A stretch of DNA of 64,000 nucleotides from Clonostachys chloroleuca (GCA_037952775.1 JBANAY010000003.1:26598001-26662000), one strand, 5' to 3'; counted from the stretch's first letter, positions 1 to 16,044 are shown. The notes: a model not told the origin generated them from the letters alone. Translations and numbers: made by a program.

Positions 1-3000
1 TCCCCCGATACGACTCTTGTGAACCATGCCCTTGGTCTCCTTGCCACCTTCCTACACTTTCCCGCTATCGCTTCCACCATCACATCGGACTTCGCCGTCT
101 TCATTATCGACCACTCTATTCGTTGTTTTGAGGATCCTACGTTATCAAAAGATGTGGCTCGTCACTTGATGCAGGTCGTTGCTTTCCAGAATTTTTCGGC
201 TAAAGTGATGACACTCGACCGGGTTGGACGACTCGTGGCATCATTGCACAAGATAGAGAATCATTTAATGGGTAAAAGTATTGTCATGAGTCGCATCCAA
301 ATTTATCGACGACTAGTCAAGCAATCGCGGGTGCACATGCTGGCGCATTCGGATTGGCTGAAGGACATGTTCACCGACATGCTCAGTACTATTCGCGACA
401 TCCAGACGCAGGCAATTAACCTGGGTATGGAGGCTGGCTATACGCTGCGGACCGGAAACCAGTTGTTTCGAAAAGTGATCGAAATTCTTCAGACTACCAA
501 CGAGGACCAAAGATATTCCGATTTTTACATCCGGCGCCTTCAAGAGATGGTCAAGGATAGGCAGTATTCAGCCACTGTGCCACAAGTTTGGAGCGTTGTT
601 ATTCTATGCCTTCGATGCCCTCTTGAAAGGTGGGAGGACTATGGGGCTTGGTTTGCTCTTATTCAATCCGCCTTTAATTCTTCCGACACGAGGACTAAAA
701 TCGAGGCCAACTATGCTTGGAGTAGATACATTTATCTCTCCCTCCACGATAACCGAGCAACACCAAAGTTACTGGGCACTCTGTGCCAGCCCCTACTGAG
801 TCAAATCCGACGAAAAGCCACCGCAAAGCAACTCGAGGAGAATGTGAAGTTACGGAAGACAGTAATTTCGGTTTTCTGCACACTCTGCTACTATGGACTT
901 CGCCCCGGACACGACAGGATTGCGCCCACGGAAATGTTTTGGGACAGTGCGCTGCACCCCTTCATCTCACAACTGGCTGGACTAGATGGCACTCGTGAAG
1001 TGCGGCCAGATGATCTTTTGCAGGCGTCACGGATTCTCATTGGCTTGTTAGACGTGTCGACGCCGGTTGTGTGGAGGGAGGACCGCATCATGGATCTACC
1101 GCCAGTCAAGCCAGACGAGCTGCCCTCCATTGATTCTAAATGGATTAGGAAGAATTCCGATAGAATCTTCAGGCTTGTGGGGCCCCTATTAGAAAAGAAG
1201 CTTCTGGATTTGGCGAATATGGAGAGTTTGCCATACAGACTATGGCAAGCATTGGTGGGATCGATCGCCGCTGCTTCAGCCAAAGACATCAAAGTCTCCG
1301 AAGACACTGCAAAATTCATGGCCAGCGCTCTTGGCTTAATATCTCGTATTTGGTCTCAAGGCTGTCCAGAAGGCGACGATATCCTAGTTTCCAAGTTCTA
1401 CCCAAGCGTGCTGAATCTGCTCAAGACCTTGATAAACGGGCTAGGGCACTTACCATTCACAGAAAAGAGGTTGTCTATGACAGTCGCAAATATTTTTGAG
1501 CCAATTGCCACCCCATCTCAACGATCCGACCGATCTGAAAAGACCAAGGGTCTAGTGCGGAATCCCTTGCTTCATCTTTTCTCGATATTATCTGCTGTTC
1601 CTGGAGGTGCTTCGGACGATCAACACCTCGCAGATTTCTTCCTGTCTGCCTTCAGCCTATTCCTTGTTGGCAAGCCAGATAAATTCAGGACGGACGTGAC
1701 TCGCGAGCTTCTACAACTACTGCCCTCAAACTCGCTTTCCCCATTTGCCCCTTGGCTTCTAGGCGCCCAATCTCTACATTCATCATACTCTGAACGCGCC
1801 GCTGCAGGACCCCCGAGCACAGACAAAATCCTTGGGCCAGAATATCGCGAAGTTGTGTCCCACCTGGAGCTTGGGTTCTCATCATACCCCAATCTCCCTA
1901 TTGAGCACTGGTTGACATTTTTGAATTCCTTTTCCAAGCATGTCACTGCTGAGCTTGGTGATGCCGGTCGTGCATTAACTGTGACGGATCCACTGGCCAA
2001 GGTGCTTTTGGGCCAGGTTCAGGGCAGGCTGCCACAGCATTCCTCCAAAGATATCAAGGCAATAAATGCTATCCTGGGGACTGTCAAATTTCCGCATGAT
2101 AAGAAAGCGCTTGAAGTCGTCCGACGGAAACTCTGGGGCGACGTCCCCATGTCGAAAAACTCTGTGGACCCTTATGATCATCTTTACAAGCTTCTGAACT
2201 TTGAACTCAAATACTTTTACGACAACCTTGCTGCTCTTGATGCTGAAGACCAGATCGTGGAGTTTTTGGATGCCGTAAACTTCATAATTGGTGATTCATT
2301 TTCGCTGATGGGATTCGAATGTGTTTCAAGAGTTCAAGATGGGTTGTCAGCCTGGTTCCAAGATGAGAAGTCTCAGCTACCTTCTCATGATGAAACTCCG
2401 CTGAGTACTATTGTATGTCAAACTAAAATTATTCTTTCTGTGCTACATTTCCATTGACTAACTCGTGAGTAGGTACGGAAAATCTGGAACCAGTTGTGTG
2501 CTGAGCTGAGCCGGCATGAAAAGCTCACCAAGACCCAGTTCGACCAAGTCGAGGGTGTATTGGAAGCAGCTTTCAAGAGTCGACATGTCTCTATCGTGAA
2601 CAGCGCCGTAGAAACCTGGAACGTCATTGTGAAGGATGAGGAGCTGGTGTGCTCAGACAGTCTGAAATCGATTGTCTCCTCTCTGCGGCCCAAGGCTGAT
2701 CTTGTCGTTCCAGGGGAGGAACCGTCAAGTGGAGAGTTTGGCGCACAAGCAACCTCGTTCATTTCCTCACAGGGCCCCCTAAGCCCCATTGCTCTATCAT
2801 CAGGAGTCACTCACGAGGGTCACTCTCCGTTGCCGATGGTTCCAACTAACCTAACCGAGCTACCCAAAAGCAGGGTGACGAGGAAACGACAGTTGCAGCT
2901 GGCGCCAGACCTAGAGCAAGCGAAACCTAAGAAACGTGTAACAAGGTCTAGTCGAACAAGCACCCCTCGTCTCCGCCACGACAATTCACAGATTCAATTC

Positions 3001-4722
3001 GAGACTATTGCATCGTCTTCCCCTGTCCCCGAGGAGTCTCAGCACCTGACAGAGAGACAGAAGGAGACACGAGCAAGACAAGCGGAAGAGGCAGGGTTGT
3101 ACACAGTTATGTCATCCAACCTATCCAAGGTTGAAACGACAGATAACGAGGAACCAACAAGCAACAACGACGTGATCCCATCGAGCAGGGGAGTACCCGT
3201 GGAGAATGCCACACCCCAGAAAGTAGCGTCATATGAAGAGATTATTAGCTCAACGCCGACTCCTCGACGCGGCCAAGTCATTCTTCTGGATGAAGCAAAC
3301 GAGCCTCCATCTTCACCAATCGAGCCCCGCCCTTGCCCGTTGTTGTCCGAGATTCGGTCTCGCTCACGTGCTGGAAGTTCCTTGGAGGGGTGGGAATTCT
3401 CGTCTCCTCCAGGCACTCCAGTTTCCAGTCGCCAGCAAGTTGTTCAGGATCTTGGGGTTTCTCCCGTGGTGCTGACCGCCGAGAGTACTCAACCCAAGGA
3501 GAAGCGGAAGCCTAAAGCTAGAAGCATGACTACCCGCTCGACCAGACGATCCTCGGCGGCAGCAAAGAAGAATGCAGCCGAGGATGACTCCACCCCGAAG
3601 AGGCGAGAGTTCTTGGAGGACGTCACAGAGCAGCATAAAAAGCAATCTGGTGGCGTCTCAGAGGCCCCCAACACTGGGGAGGAAGAGCCTACGGACTCAA
3701 AGAAGGTTTCGGACGGAGCATTGTCAGCGGCAGCAAACAAACCGGCAGGAGATGTATCATTCGCCCTTAGCGATGGAGATGAGAGTCAAATGCTGAAGTT
3801 CATCGACGAAATCGAGTCTAAACGAGCCAAGACGGCCGCTGTTGAGTTCCAGGCAGTCACCCCCGTCAAGCAAGTCCAGCCCGCGCAGACGCAGAATGAA
3901 CCAGACGACAGCCCTATGCCAGAGGGCACCCCGACTGTCATTCCGTCAACACCTCTGGAAATGGGACTCGATCGGGCAGAACTCCAAGCCAGCGACAAAA
4001 AGAGGAAGAGGAAGCGTAGTAGAAGGCCTCCGGGCCATCGCAAGAAGCGCAAGTCGGTGGAAGTGACGTCTACCCCAATGACCTCCCGGGGGGAGGAAGA
4101 GAAGGAGGAGGAAGAAGCTCAAGGTTCGCAACAGAGCGAGCAGCAACAGGACATACAAGAAGAGCCAGGGCAAGAGCAGCCCGAGGTGACAGAAGTAAAG
4201 GCCGAAGAAGAACCAGAGGTTCAACTGCCACCTCTTAAGAAGAGGTCTGCCCCATCTACACCTGTGGGCGTCCGGACTAGGAGAAGCGCGCGCAAGGAAG
4301 AGCGGGAGCAGAAGGAGAGAGAGGAGGCGATGAGCCAGGCCTCAAACAAGCTCGAGGAGGTCCAGGCGGCAGAGGACACAGACGAGGAATTGATGTCGCA
4401 ATTATTGAGCGAGTCCAATGCTGTTTCTCAATCCGAGGATGGCGGGCACACTAAGGAAGTACCTTCAACCATCGAGGACTCTACCGAGGCGGTATCTACG
4501 GATAAAATGTCCGGCGAGAAAGAATCGGCAGAGGAAGTCCCGGCCGAGATCAGCAAGACTGAAGAGCCTAAAGCCGACTCGATCATGGAGACGCTTGGCA
4601 ACGGTCTGGACTTGCTGCGCACCGCATCCCTGACCCGAGGGGACGTAAACAAGATTGAAGACATGTTCATGGACATGAAGCGCGCACTCTACGCCGCAGA
4701 GGAGCGCGGGAGACAATCGTGA
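1..4722 (+). CDS. rif1: Rif1-like telomere/replication-timing protein, 5' partial
   Basis: Homologue of Rap1-interacting factor 1, a large nuclear protein that limits telomere length and sets replication timing through protein phosphatase 1. The frame is already open at base 1, so the start lies outside the window. Exons are 1-2412 and 2473-4722; the 60-nt intron has a GTATGT donor, a GACTAAC branch point and a TAG acceptor. About 1553 residues are visible. The first ~800 are an alpha-helical repeat region like the Rif1 N-terminal domain. The remainder is low-complexity, rich in Ser/Thr-Pro, Lys/Arg clusters and acidic stretches, which fits the disordered Rif1 tail. A short ordered-looking segment closes the protein (around LDLLRTASLTRGD). 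The stop is TGA at 4720-4722. I recognise the family from the N-terminal repeat region; I saw no clear RVxF/SILK phosphatase-docking pair in the visible part. Confidence 0.8.
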
Positions 4723-7700
4723 TTAGCATCGAAACATAATACCCAAAGCGCCTAGAAGGGAGCATTAAAAAAAGAGCAAATCGACTGCAAGACTCAGCGT
4801 CGGAGTTGGAGTGGCATTTTCGGGGCGTTTGGATGAGATATTCATTTTTTTTTTGGGCATGCGGCTTCTCAAAGATAAAGAGGAGGAAACATATGGAAGG
4901 GAGCCGTTTCTTACAATTGCATATCTGGACATGGATGAATAAACACATGTGATTAGCTCTACGCACTTTGGTTTCTTTATTACATATATTGTTTATATTT
5001 TTTTTTTCCACCACCGAATTGTTTGGAGTTCCCTGGAGAGACATGCTGTGTATGGACTCATCGGATGGGGCGTGTTGAAAGGCGAATTGATACGATGCCA
5101 AATGGCGAATGTAGTAAATAGTTCATGTACAAACCTTCCTACTGAAAGAGAATTGAGCCTATATCTCATCTCATATCTTATCTCACAGTTTCTGTTGACG
5201 AGTTCTGATGCGATAGGCTGTGTGCAGGATCATCTCTCTTTTACATTGAACCAGGATCCGTTCCCCTCCCCCAAGTTCCCCAGGCCTATTCAGTCAACCG
5301 CCTCTCCATTGCGGTATTGCCTGTGGGTTAGATCAGGCCGGGGAACACAAGGTGGAGGAACGAGGGTGGTCAGCATCGGCCGAAAGATGGCCTGGAACGA
5401 ACCCGGGAAATGAGGTTGTGTGCGCAAATGCACGATGGTTGCTAAATGGCGTATCGCGTGCGGCAAGTACTGTACTGTGTGAGAAACCTACAGCTTGACG
5501 CAAAGAGCAGACGGTCTTGGCTTGGACACTGGACCGCTGCCGTGGAATGTGTGGTAATTTGTCTGCCACCCAGGACCGTCTTACCCATTATAGTAAGCCG
5601 AAGGCGAGGGCTGAGATTTCCAAGGGAAAGGGCAAGCAAGGGTGACCGCCGACTCTTGCAGAAGCGGATTTTTTCATACATTGTGTTCGGCATCTTTTGC
5701 CGTGGCGGATCTTTTGATGTTATATTGGGTGGAGCAGGCTCGGGGGTGTGAGTGGATTGGATGGACCACACATGAGAGACTTGACACGGGCTTCAAGCCT
5801 TGTCATGACATTGCAGCATGGGTCATCTTTTGCTTCCTCTTCTCGACCGATCTAGATTGCAGCATGATTTCGGCTGGTGCTTGTTGGGGTTGGAATGAGG
5901 AGAGAAACCTGGAGCAGGCTGGGCCAGTCCAATGGTCCGGAGAGAGATCGGGATGCCATCTTGGGGTATGTCTCTCTGCTTGGTCACAGCCCCGGCAGCC
6001 ATGTTCCTAAAGTCGGGGCGCTGCAAGCCGGAACGGGCAATCTCCAATGAGCGCCGGCTCTTACATACAACGAAGGCGTTCGCGGCTGATTAGCAGGCAT
6101 CCGTGCTCCTACTATACGGACGCATTCGGAGAGCAAAGTTGTATAAAATGGATAGCCGAGAATTTGCCTAGATGGAAAGGAATGGAGGGGCAGGGTTCCA
6201 TGCGTGTATCACGTCCATCCATGCAAGACAAAAGGCGTGCGACAGCATCATGTAGGGGATGCCTCAGCGGATGGGGAATATGAGAAAACCCATCTACCAT
6301 AGCGCCATTTGTACCGAGCAATGACGACGATGATGGTGGCGTTCGATCATGGCTTCGATCTGACTTCGTGGATGGATGCCAAGTTCCTCGATTGGGCAAT
6401 GCGAATGGAGAGCTAATGACTCAGTCAAGCCACAGGCGGATGGGCCGAGCTGGGCTGATATTCCGATTGGCAAACAAAAGCACTTCATCTGCTCCTGTTC
6501 CTGTTGGATGCAAAGGCTGAAAAATTGAAGGTGTCGAATCGGTCCGCCAGATGTGGAATGACGTCAAGTTCGCTGTCGGTCAGGGAAGGATCGAATGATG
6601 ATGTTTCCCATCCACAGGAAGGTGCGCGAGAAATAGACGAAATAAAATTAAATAAGGCAGAATTTTCTGTGCGCCTCATTTTGGGGGGGCATTGTGCCGT
6701 GATCGTCGCCACCCAGTTGATTAATGAAGCAGCAGAACAAGGGCAGTGCTTGAAACAGACCTTGCTATGAATCGAGACACAACCCAGAGAGGCATTTTCC
6801 GAGACTACGAGAAATGAGCACGACAAGAGGCAGCCGTCGTCGCTGAGGCTCAGGGCCAAGACGGGACCCTGCACGCGATTTTCGATATGCCAAGCTGCCA
6901 CACGGCTACTCGGTCTTGTCCCGTGAGCCATCCTAACTACAGAGGCACAGCCTGTGCCATTTAGACCCTGCTGATTTCGCATTCATGCACACTGCGGCGC
7001 TGATAGGAAACGATCATCGTTGGTTGACTGCCGGGTCGGATGCCCACATCGCTTGGCCTTGCTCCACCTGACAGGGGAGCCATAAAAACACCGACGACGT
7101 GTGAGGCAGGGAAGGAGGAAGAGGAACAATCGACACTCGGGTTGACAATCGGCCTCGTGCTTATGTCCACGAGGTGGACGGCGATAACATCAAGTTGCTG
7201 GGGAGGAGGCGGAGGAGGGTAGCAGATGGCGGGGTATGACAGTGACCCCGGGGAGAGAGCCTGTAAGATGGAGTCTCCTCATTCTCCTTCATGCCGAATA
7301 ACCTTAACGCTGAGCGAGAGGCGGTGCGGGAAATGGGAGGAGAAAAGCCTCGTATCCCCCCAGACTCGGGGAATGTTGGCCTAGAAGGTCCAGGCCCTCC
7401 CCGAGCCCTCAGCGGCCGGTTATGCTTAAGTTAATGAGGAGAATTGCATGCTCGTCTTCGCGACTTGCCTTTCTCGTCCTTCCGTCGGCCACTGACTCGC
7501 TTTACTCCCAAGGCCGGCACCCTCTAGTCAGCGACTGATCACCCCCAGGGACATCCGTCTATCTGGCGGAACTGGTCACGGTGATTGCACTTTGAGCAAG
7601 GCCCCGGTTTTCATACGCCGCTTAATTATCCTGCCATCACCAACCCAATAGCATCGCTCTGATTGCTGCTGCCTGCCCGTAGGCTCCGTCTTAGCCCTGA

Positions 7701-9121
7701 GGCAGGGAGATGGACGGCTACGGACATTCACATCCAGAAAGACAGACATTTCAATGGCGGTTGAATGTATTAACAGATGTGTCCCAAACTGTAGGAAGAA
7801 GGGATTTAGATTTGACTGGTGAGACGATCCTGTCTTTGAGACAGGAGAGTGTCTGAGATCTACATTCTAGGTCCCAAGGTCTTCGAGGCTGGCCTCATTG
7901 ACTGGATATGTACCTCGGGGTTCAAAAGGCGAGCGATCATTTATACCTGTTAGCTAAGACATTCTCAAGCCCTGAAAGAAGCCTCCTGCGGACAGTGACC
8001 GAGACACTCGCGGTGCACTGTGTGTGTACTTGGCGCCGTACTACGAGTCGACCGGACCCGGGCCTGTTACATTGCCCACCACACTGCATATGGTTCCAGC
8101 CTACAGGGCTACCTAGAAAGCACCCAGGCCTGTTGAGAAGGTACTTTCAGACTGGAGAAGAATTACGGGTCTTTGGTTCCCATAATGGATCCTGACAGCT
8201 CCTCACCAAGCGTAGGGCCATCTCCACGAATGACGTACTGCTCTCCAGGCCCGTCATCTGCGGCGCATACCCAGGCAATGCATAAAACAACATTCACACA
8301 TGAGACACACTGAGGAGGAGGGGAGACGGGCGAAAACTCTGCCATGGGAACAGCGCCAGAATCCACTTCTGCGAACCAGAGGTCCAGGATCAGGCAGGGA
8401 ACAGGACCCGAATGTGGGCTTGGCGAATACTACTTGCTTACCTTGGGATGTAGATTCGACCAATGTTATGTTGCTCTTGACTCGACTCCTACTGCAGTCC
8501 ACGAGCATCTCTCATCCTCTCTATGTGCCTGGATAGGGAGCAGACGATAACCAAGTAGGTCGAGCAAAGGATGTCGACCTACATTGATAGATCCATCTCC
8601 CTCATACACCTACGCCTGAGCTTCCCACTACACGCCCGTATCTGGGACGGCCAGACGTATTATCTAATGTGCTCCCGCTTTCAATGACATCTCACTCTGC
8701 CGTCAATTAGCGTACAACGGACGTTCGACTTCCCACTCGACCTAAAACCAAAACAAAAGTAGGTCCGCCGCGTCTCCATATTCCACATGCGCTTCCGGCT
8801 TTCTGCACCCACTCCTCGTCATCATCCCCATGTGAACCCCGTCGATACGGCCATGGCTCTGGCCACCGTTGTTTGGTCCGAACCTGTGCCAGACCGGCCT
8901 GGTGGTGCGGCTGTCTCGAGACATATAAAGATCCCACCCCTTGCATTCCAGGTCTCTGGCCGGACTGTGCATCCCCCCAATCCCTTTTTGTTCTCCAACG
9001 AACCTAAATTGTAAGTCCTGGAAACTCAATCAGGAATTCACTTCACCACCTCCTCCTCCTCTCATCAACACCTTTCCCAGAGAACAGCAGGACAAGCTTC
9101 GCTGTCCCAAAACTGCCCACC
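4723..9121. other. Gene-free stretch, 3' of rif1 and upstream of the hexose transporter
   Basis: About 4.4 kb without a supportable gene. The first few hundred bases are AT-rich with T-runs and an AATAAA-like site near 4936, likely 3' flank of rif1. The longest open frames (4949-5413 on +, 6485-6982 on -) show no domain, no biased codon use and no good start. The last few hundred bases hold the core promoter of the transporter. Long upstream regions are common for regulated fungal sugar transporters, but no specific operator can be claimed. Confidence 0.6.
8924..8929 (+). promoter_or_regulatory. TATA box of the hexose transporter gene
   Basis: A TATAAA sequence lies 198 bases before the transporter start codon. 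A pyrimidine-rich leader follows, with CT-rich patches just before the ATG at 9122. Spacing suits a transcription start near 8955. Assigned from motif and position only. Confidence 0.5.
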
Positions 9122-10860
9122 ATGGTCAAGACCTTCCTTGGCATGAAGGGCAAGTCCCTCAACTGGGCCATCAGTACCATTGCCGGAATGGACTTTTTGC
9201 TCTTTGGTTACGGTACGTTTAACCATCTCCTTACCCAAAATTGCTCCTCTCCGCCACGAGGACCGGAGGCTGACCAGCATTACCGACAGATCAGGGTGTC
9301 ATGGGTGGTATTCTGACCCTCCCCATCTTCCTGGAGCAGTTCCCTACCATTGACCCAGACATGGCCGACGAGACGGCTTCTGCCTCTGCCAGATCAACCT
9401 ACCAGGGTATCGCTGTTGCTTCGTACAACTTGGGATGTTTCATTGGTGCCATCATCACAATCTTCATCGGTAACGCTCTCGGACGCAGGAGGATGATCTT
9501 CCTCGGTACTGCCATCATGGTCGTCGGTGCTGCTCTCCAAGCCTCTGCTACCACTTTGCCCCATTTCATCATCGGCCGAATCATCACAGGCCTAGGGAAC
9601 GGTGGAAACACGTCCACCGTCCCGATGTGGCAGTCTGAGACATGCTCGGCTCACAAACGAGGCAAGCTGGTCATGATCGAGGGTGCTTTGATTTCTGGTG
9701 GAATCATGATCTCCTACTGGATTGACTACGGAATGGCCTTTGCCCCCGGTTCTGTCGCCTGGAGATTCCCTCTTGCCTTCCAGATCTTCTTCTGTCTCCC
9801 TATTCTTGCGCTCGTTCTGTCCCTGCCCGAGTCTCCCCGCTGGCTCATCCTCAAGGGTCGCGAAGATGAGGCCCGGGATGTCATTGCCAGTATCGCCAAC
9901 AAGGAATCCAATGACAAATATGTCGAAAACGAGTACAAGGCCATTAAGGACACCGTCATGGAGATGAGCAAGGGTTCCTACGCTGAAGTCTTTGCCCGCG
10001 ACGAGAACCGTACACTGCACCGTACCATTCTTGCCTTCATCAACCAGATGTTCCAGCAGATCTGCGGTATCAACCTCATTACCTACTACGCCGCCGAGAT
10101 CTACAAGAACATTGGTATGAGCCACGACTTGTCCCGTCTTCTCGCCGCTCTCAACGGTACCGAGTATTTCATCGCCTCGTGGCCTGCCGTCTTTCTGGTT
10201 GAGCGTGTCGGTCGCCGCAAGCTCATGCTGTTCGGTTCCATTGGCCAGGCTGCTACAATGGCCATCCTCGCTGGTGTCAACTCGGTCACGGGCGAGCTGC
10301 CTTACCAGATCGCCGGCATTGTCTTCCTTTTCGTCTTCAACACCTTCTTTGCAGTTGGCTGGTTGGGCATGACCTGGCTGTACCCTGCTGAGATCACCCC
10401 CTTCGAGCTCGCGCCCCAGCTAACGCCCTCTCTCCACTTCATCTAACTGGATTTTCAACTTTATGGTATGTTCTCACCACCATGTGCTCCACGATACGGG
10501 AAAGCTAACACCAACTGACTGCAGGTCGTCATGATCACTCCCGTTTCCTTCCAGAACATCAAGCACCACACCTACACCATCTTCGCCGTTATCAACTTCC
10601 TCATAATCCCCTGCGTCTACTTCTTCTTCCCCGAGACCGCCTATCGATCTCTCGAGGAGATGGACAGCATCTTCCAGAAGGTCAAGGGTCTTGGCGGTGC
10701 CTTCTCAGTCGTCAAGCAGGCCAAGATCGAGCCCCGTCGCTATGGCAAGAACGGCGAGCTGCTCATTAGCGTCGAAGAGGCCGATGGAAAGCCCGAGGCG
10801 CAGCACCATAACAACAGTTCCGATGACGGAACCGCTGGCAAGGGTGTGCTCTCAGCATAG
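9122..10860 (+). CDS. MFS hexose transporter, frame broken before the last two membrane helices
   Basis: Sugar/proton symporter-type MFS protein expected in the plasma membrane. Exon 1 is 9122-9212. Intron 9213-9289 splits the Asp of the conserved FGYDQGVMGG motif in helix 1. The long exon carries GRRRMIFLG, GRIITGLGNG, the PESPRWL loop motif, the QQICGINLITYY helix-7 motif and the PAEITP motif. A second intron at 10466-10524 separates NWIFNFM from VVMITP. Between PAEITP (near 10390) and NWIFNFM (near 10445) the frame is lost: relative to the family, one C is missing from the C-run at 10397-10401 and one CT unit is extra in 10428-10434, a net +1. As written translation stops at 10446 after about 412 residues, without helices 11-12. 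No GT-AG intron removes the problem. The downstream coding is otherwise well kept to the stop at 10858-10860, so this is either a very recent mutation or a sequence error. Confidence 0.85.
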
Positions 10861-13186
<2,326 letters not shown>

Positions 13187-13676
13187 GTCGAGGGGAAAGG
13201 TAGGAGGGGTGGGTTAGGGAGATTGTGACGGGATAGAAACACGAAATCTATTTTTGAAGAAACGAAGGAGAGAGTGAGGGAAGAAGAGATGGGACGAGAC
13301 GAGAGAACCTTTGCCTAGCCATTTAGAAAGGAACCACCTCGAGTATGATAGCATGACGGTTACGACAATATATTATGTTGGAGCTTCGATCTCGATTTTT
13401 TTTCTTCTTCTCCTGTAAATTTGTAAAGAGGTGGGAAATGATGATCGTTTTTATAAATTTACTATTTCTCCCCTGGTAGATTCTCCTCAGGCTATATTGC
13501 TGTTAAATGCCCTCCCTAAGAGTTTCTGATATTTTCCAACTTCAAGATTCACACCTTTTTGCACCCCATTCCTGGACTATATACATAAAACCAATCAACT
13601 TTTGTTACGTCCTTTTTCTTTTCTTTTTCTTCCAACTCATACGAAAATCCAACTGAGTTGAACACTCAACCCCAGT
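13187..13676. other. Convergent 3' region
   Basis: Sequence between the stops of the epimerase (+) and DAHP synthase (-). AT-rich with T-runs near 13400 and 13610, consistent with overlapping or adjacent 3' UTRs. No gene seen. Confidence 0.6.
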
Positions 13677-15223
13677 CTAGGCATGAGCCTCCTGCGCAAG
13701 GTGATCAGCAACCAAGAACGCCAACTCAAGCGCCTGCTTCTCGTTCAGCCGCGGGTCGCAGAAGGAGGTATAGTTGGTAGACAAGTCATCCTCGACCAGG
13801 CCCTCGCTCCCGCCGAGGCACTCCGTCACGGCGTCGCCGGTCAGCTCGAGGTGCAGCCCGCCGAGGTGGCTGCCCTGCTCCTTGTGGATGCGCAGGGTGT
13901 CCTGCAGCTCGGCGTAGATGTCTGAGAAGCGGCGGGTCTTGATGCCCGTCGGCGTGGAGAGGGTGTTGCCGTGCATGGGGTCACACTGCCAGACGACTGT
14001 GCGCGCGTACTCGGAGTCCTCGACGGCGCGGATGTGCTGGGGGAGGAGGTCGCGGACCTTGCCGGCGCCGTAGCGGGTGATGAGGGTGACTTTGCCCGGT
14101 TCCCGGTCCGGGTTGAGGGTGCGGAGGAGGTCGAGGATGTCGGCGAGCGGGGTCGAGGGCCCGACCTTGACGCCGATGGGGTTGGCGATGCCGCGGAAGA
14201 ACTCGACGTGGGCGTGGTCGATCTGGCGGGTGCGGTCGCCGATCCAGAGGAAGTGCGCCGAGGTGTCGTAGTAGGCCTTGCGGGGCGCCGCCGGGGGCGC
14301 CGCGGGCACGGAGGAGTTCTCCATGTGGCGCGTCAGGGCCTGCTCGTACTCGAGGAGGAGGCCCTCGTGGCTGGTGAAGAGCTCGACCGAGTCGAGGCCG
14401 GACTGGCTGGACTCGATGGCCTTGAGGAAGCGCAGGGTGCTCTGGATGCTGCTCGCGATGGCCGAGTACTTGGCCTTGAGCTCCGGGTCTTGGACGTGGC
14501 CCAGGCCCCAGTCAAGGGACCGGTGAAGATCCGCGATACCTGATGCGATGCTGGTGCGGATGTAGTTGAGAGTGGCGGCGGAGTAGTGGTAGGCTCTGGG
14601 AAAAGGTTAGCTGTTTGATCTATTTCACTTCATTTCCCCTTTTATCTTTCAACCCAATGAACCTGTGTCTTTTTTGATTCAAGGAAAGAAAGGGAACAAA
14701 GAGATCGATGTAGGGTTGCACGAGCGAGAGGGCTTTCATACTTGACCAGTCGCTGAGGATCCAGCTCACGCTCATCAACGTGGAACCCGTTCAGGATATC
14801 TCCCCTGAAGCTAGGAAGCTCCTTACCATCCACAATCTCCGTCGGGCTGGACCGCGGCTTCGCATACTGGCCGGCCATGCGACCGATACGCACGATGCGC
14901 TTGCCCGAGCCCCAGATCAGCACCAGACTCATCTGCAGCAGCAGCTTGATCTTGGACTCGATGGCGTTCTGCTCGCAGTAGTCGAACAGCTCGGCGCAGT
15001 CGCCGCCCTGGAGGAGGAAGGCCTTGCCCGCGGCGACGTCACGCAGGTGAGCCTTGAGGCGCTGGATCTCATTGGGGTGGACGATGGGGGGCAGGCGGTT
15101 CAGCTCGTCCACGGCCGACGTCAATTTGCTGGGGTCCGGGTAGGCGGGGGCCTGCTTGATGGGTTTTGAGCGCCAGGACGCCGGATCCCAGGAGGATGAG
15201 GCTGCTGCAGTTGAGTCCGACAT
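13677..15223 (-). CDS. Class II 3-deoxy-7-phosphoheptulonate (DAHP) synthase
   Basis: First enzyme of the shikimate pathway; condenses phosphoenolpyruvate with erythrose 4-phosphate. Exon 1 is 14742-15223 and exon 2 is 13677-14595 on the minus strand, giving 466 residues, normal for the plant/fungal class II enzyme. The 146-nt intron lies just before AYHYSAATLNYIR. Motifs in order: GGDCAE (metal-binding Cys), RIGRMAGQYAKPRS (phosphate binding), WQCDPMHGNT (metal His), HLGGLHLELTGD (metal Glu), NYTSFCDPRLN (metal Asp). All four metal ligands are present. Start taken at the ATG at 15223; the N-terminus has no obvious organelle signal. Convergent with the epimerase gene and divergent from the HYPK-like gene. 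Confidence 0.92.
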
Positions 15224-16044
15224 GATGGTTCTGAAGGTAGGACTGGTATTCAGGAAGCAGTGCCGTGAGACGGGACAGCCTGCGACTGGTGAATGAGACA
15301 GAGATGGTGTCTCTTGTCAATGGCCCTGTTCTCGCTGCAATTGAGCGGGAAGGCCAGGTGGTGGTGAGATCGGAGGATGATGACTGGGTGCGAAGTGGGA
15401 TGTGAGTCAGGGCCTCATCGGAGGCGGGACAAAGCGGTCCGTGGAGGCGTCTATTGTGACCACCGTCCTATTGAAGGACAGTAGAATAAGCATTGTTCAA
15501 TTGAAATGGTTAGTGCATTGTGTGTGACAGGAACATGTCATTATATTTCTTTAAATTATTTGCAATCAATTTTTTTTATCCGTACTCATCTGAAGGGTTC
15601 TTAATGAGAACTCTGCCTGGACTGACTCAAGAGTTGAGCGAAGGGAAGCCGCTACCCTATACCAGCGTGGGAAATCCATGTAACACCAAAACTACCTTAC
15701 CGAGAACTATGCTAGTATTGAAAGATTCTATTTACTTATTAATAGCAATTTCTCTTGTTTGGGCATCATACACTTCGAGTAACTCATATGGAAACTCATC
15801 TACATGACCACTGTCGTTGCTGATCTCGACTTCGTCTCCATCAGGATTAAAATATAGAAAACACACCTATAAGTAGCCGTGCGGCCGCTCACTAAATCCC
15901 ACCAGAGCCCCCTGTCACTCTCCCCAGCGCACGGACCAGCAGATCCCACCCCCACCATGGCTCACCGAAGCTCTCAACTCCCTCCAACACCATAAACTCT
16001 CCAATCTCCAAAACCACACACAAACACAACAAAGACCACCCAGC
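15224..16044. other. Divergent promoter region with an AT-rich patch
   Basis: Upstream of both the DAHP synthase (-) and the HYPK-like gene (+). Positions 15480-15870 are clearly more AT-rich than their surroundings, and the last 150 bases before 16045 are C/A-rich leader. A 95-codon open frame at 15520-15807 has no gene-like codon use. Confidence 0.5.

Noticed and set aside
4949..5413. 154-codon open frame after rif1
   Set aside because: AT-rich start in a 3' flank, non-gene-like codon use, no motif.
6485..6982. 165-codon minus-strand frame upstream of the transporter
   Set aside because: No domain and no intron signals linking it to other coding sequence.
10378..10420. A short intron to repair the transporter frame (GTACCC to CCCCAG)
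   Set aside because: It would be about 40 nt and would delete the conserved PAEITP motif.
15480..15870. AT-rich patch as a transposon remnant
   Set aside because: No terminal repeats or transposase/reverse-transcriptase residues were recognised.
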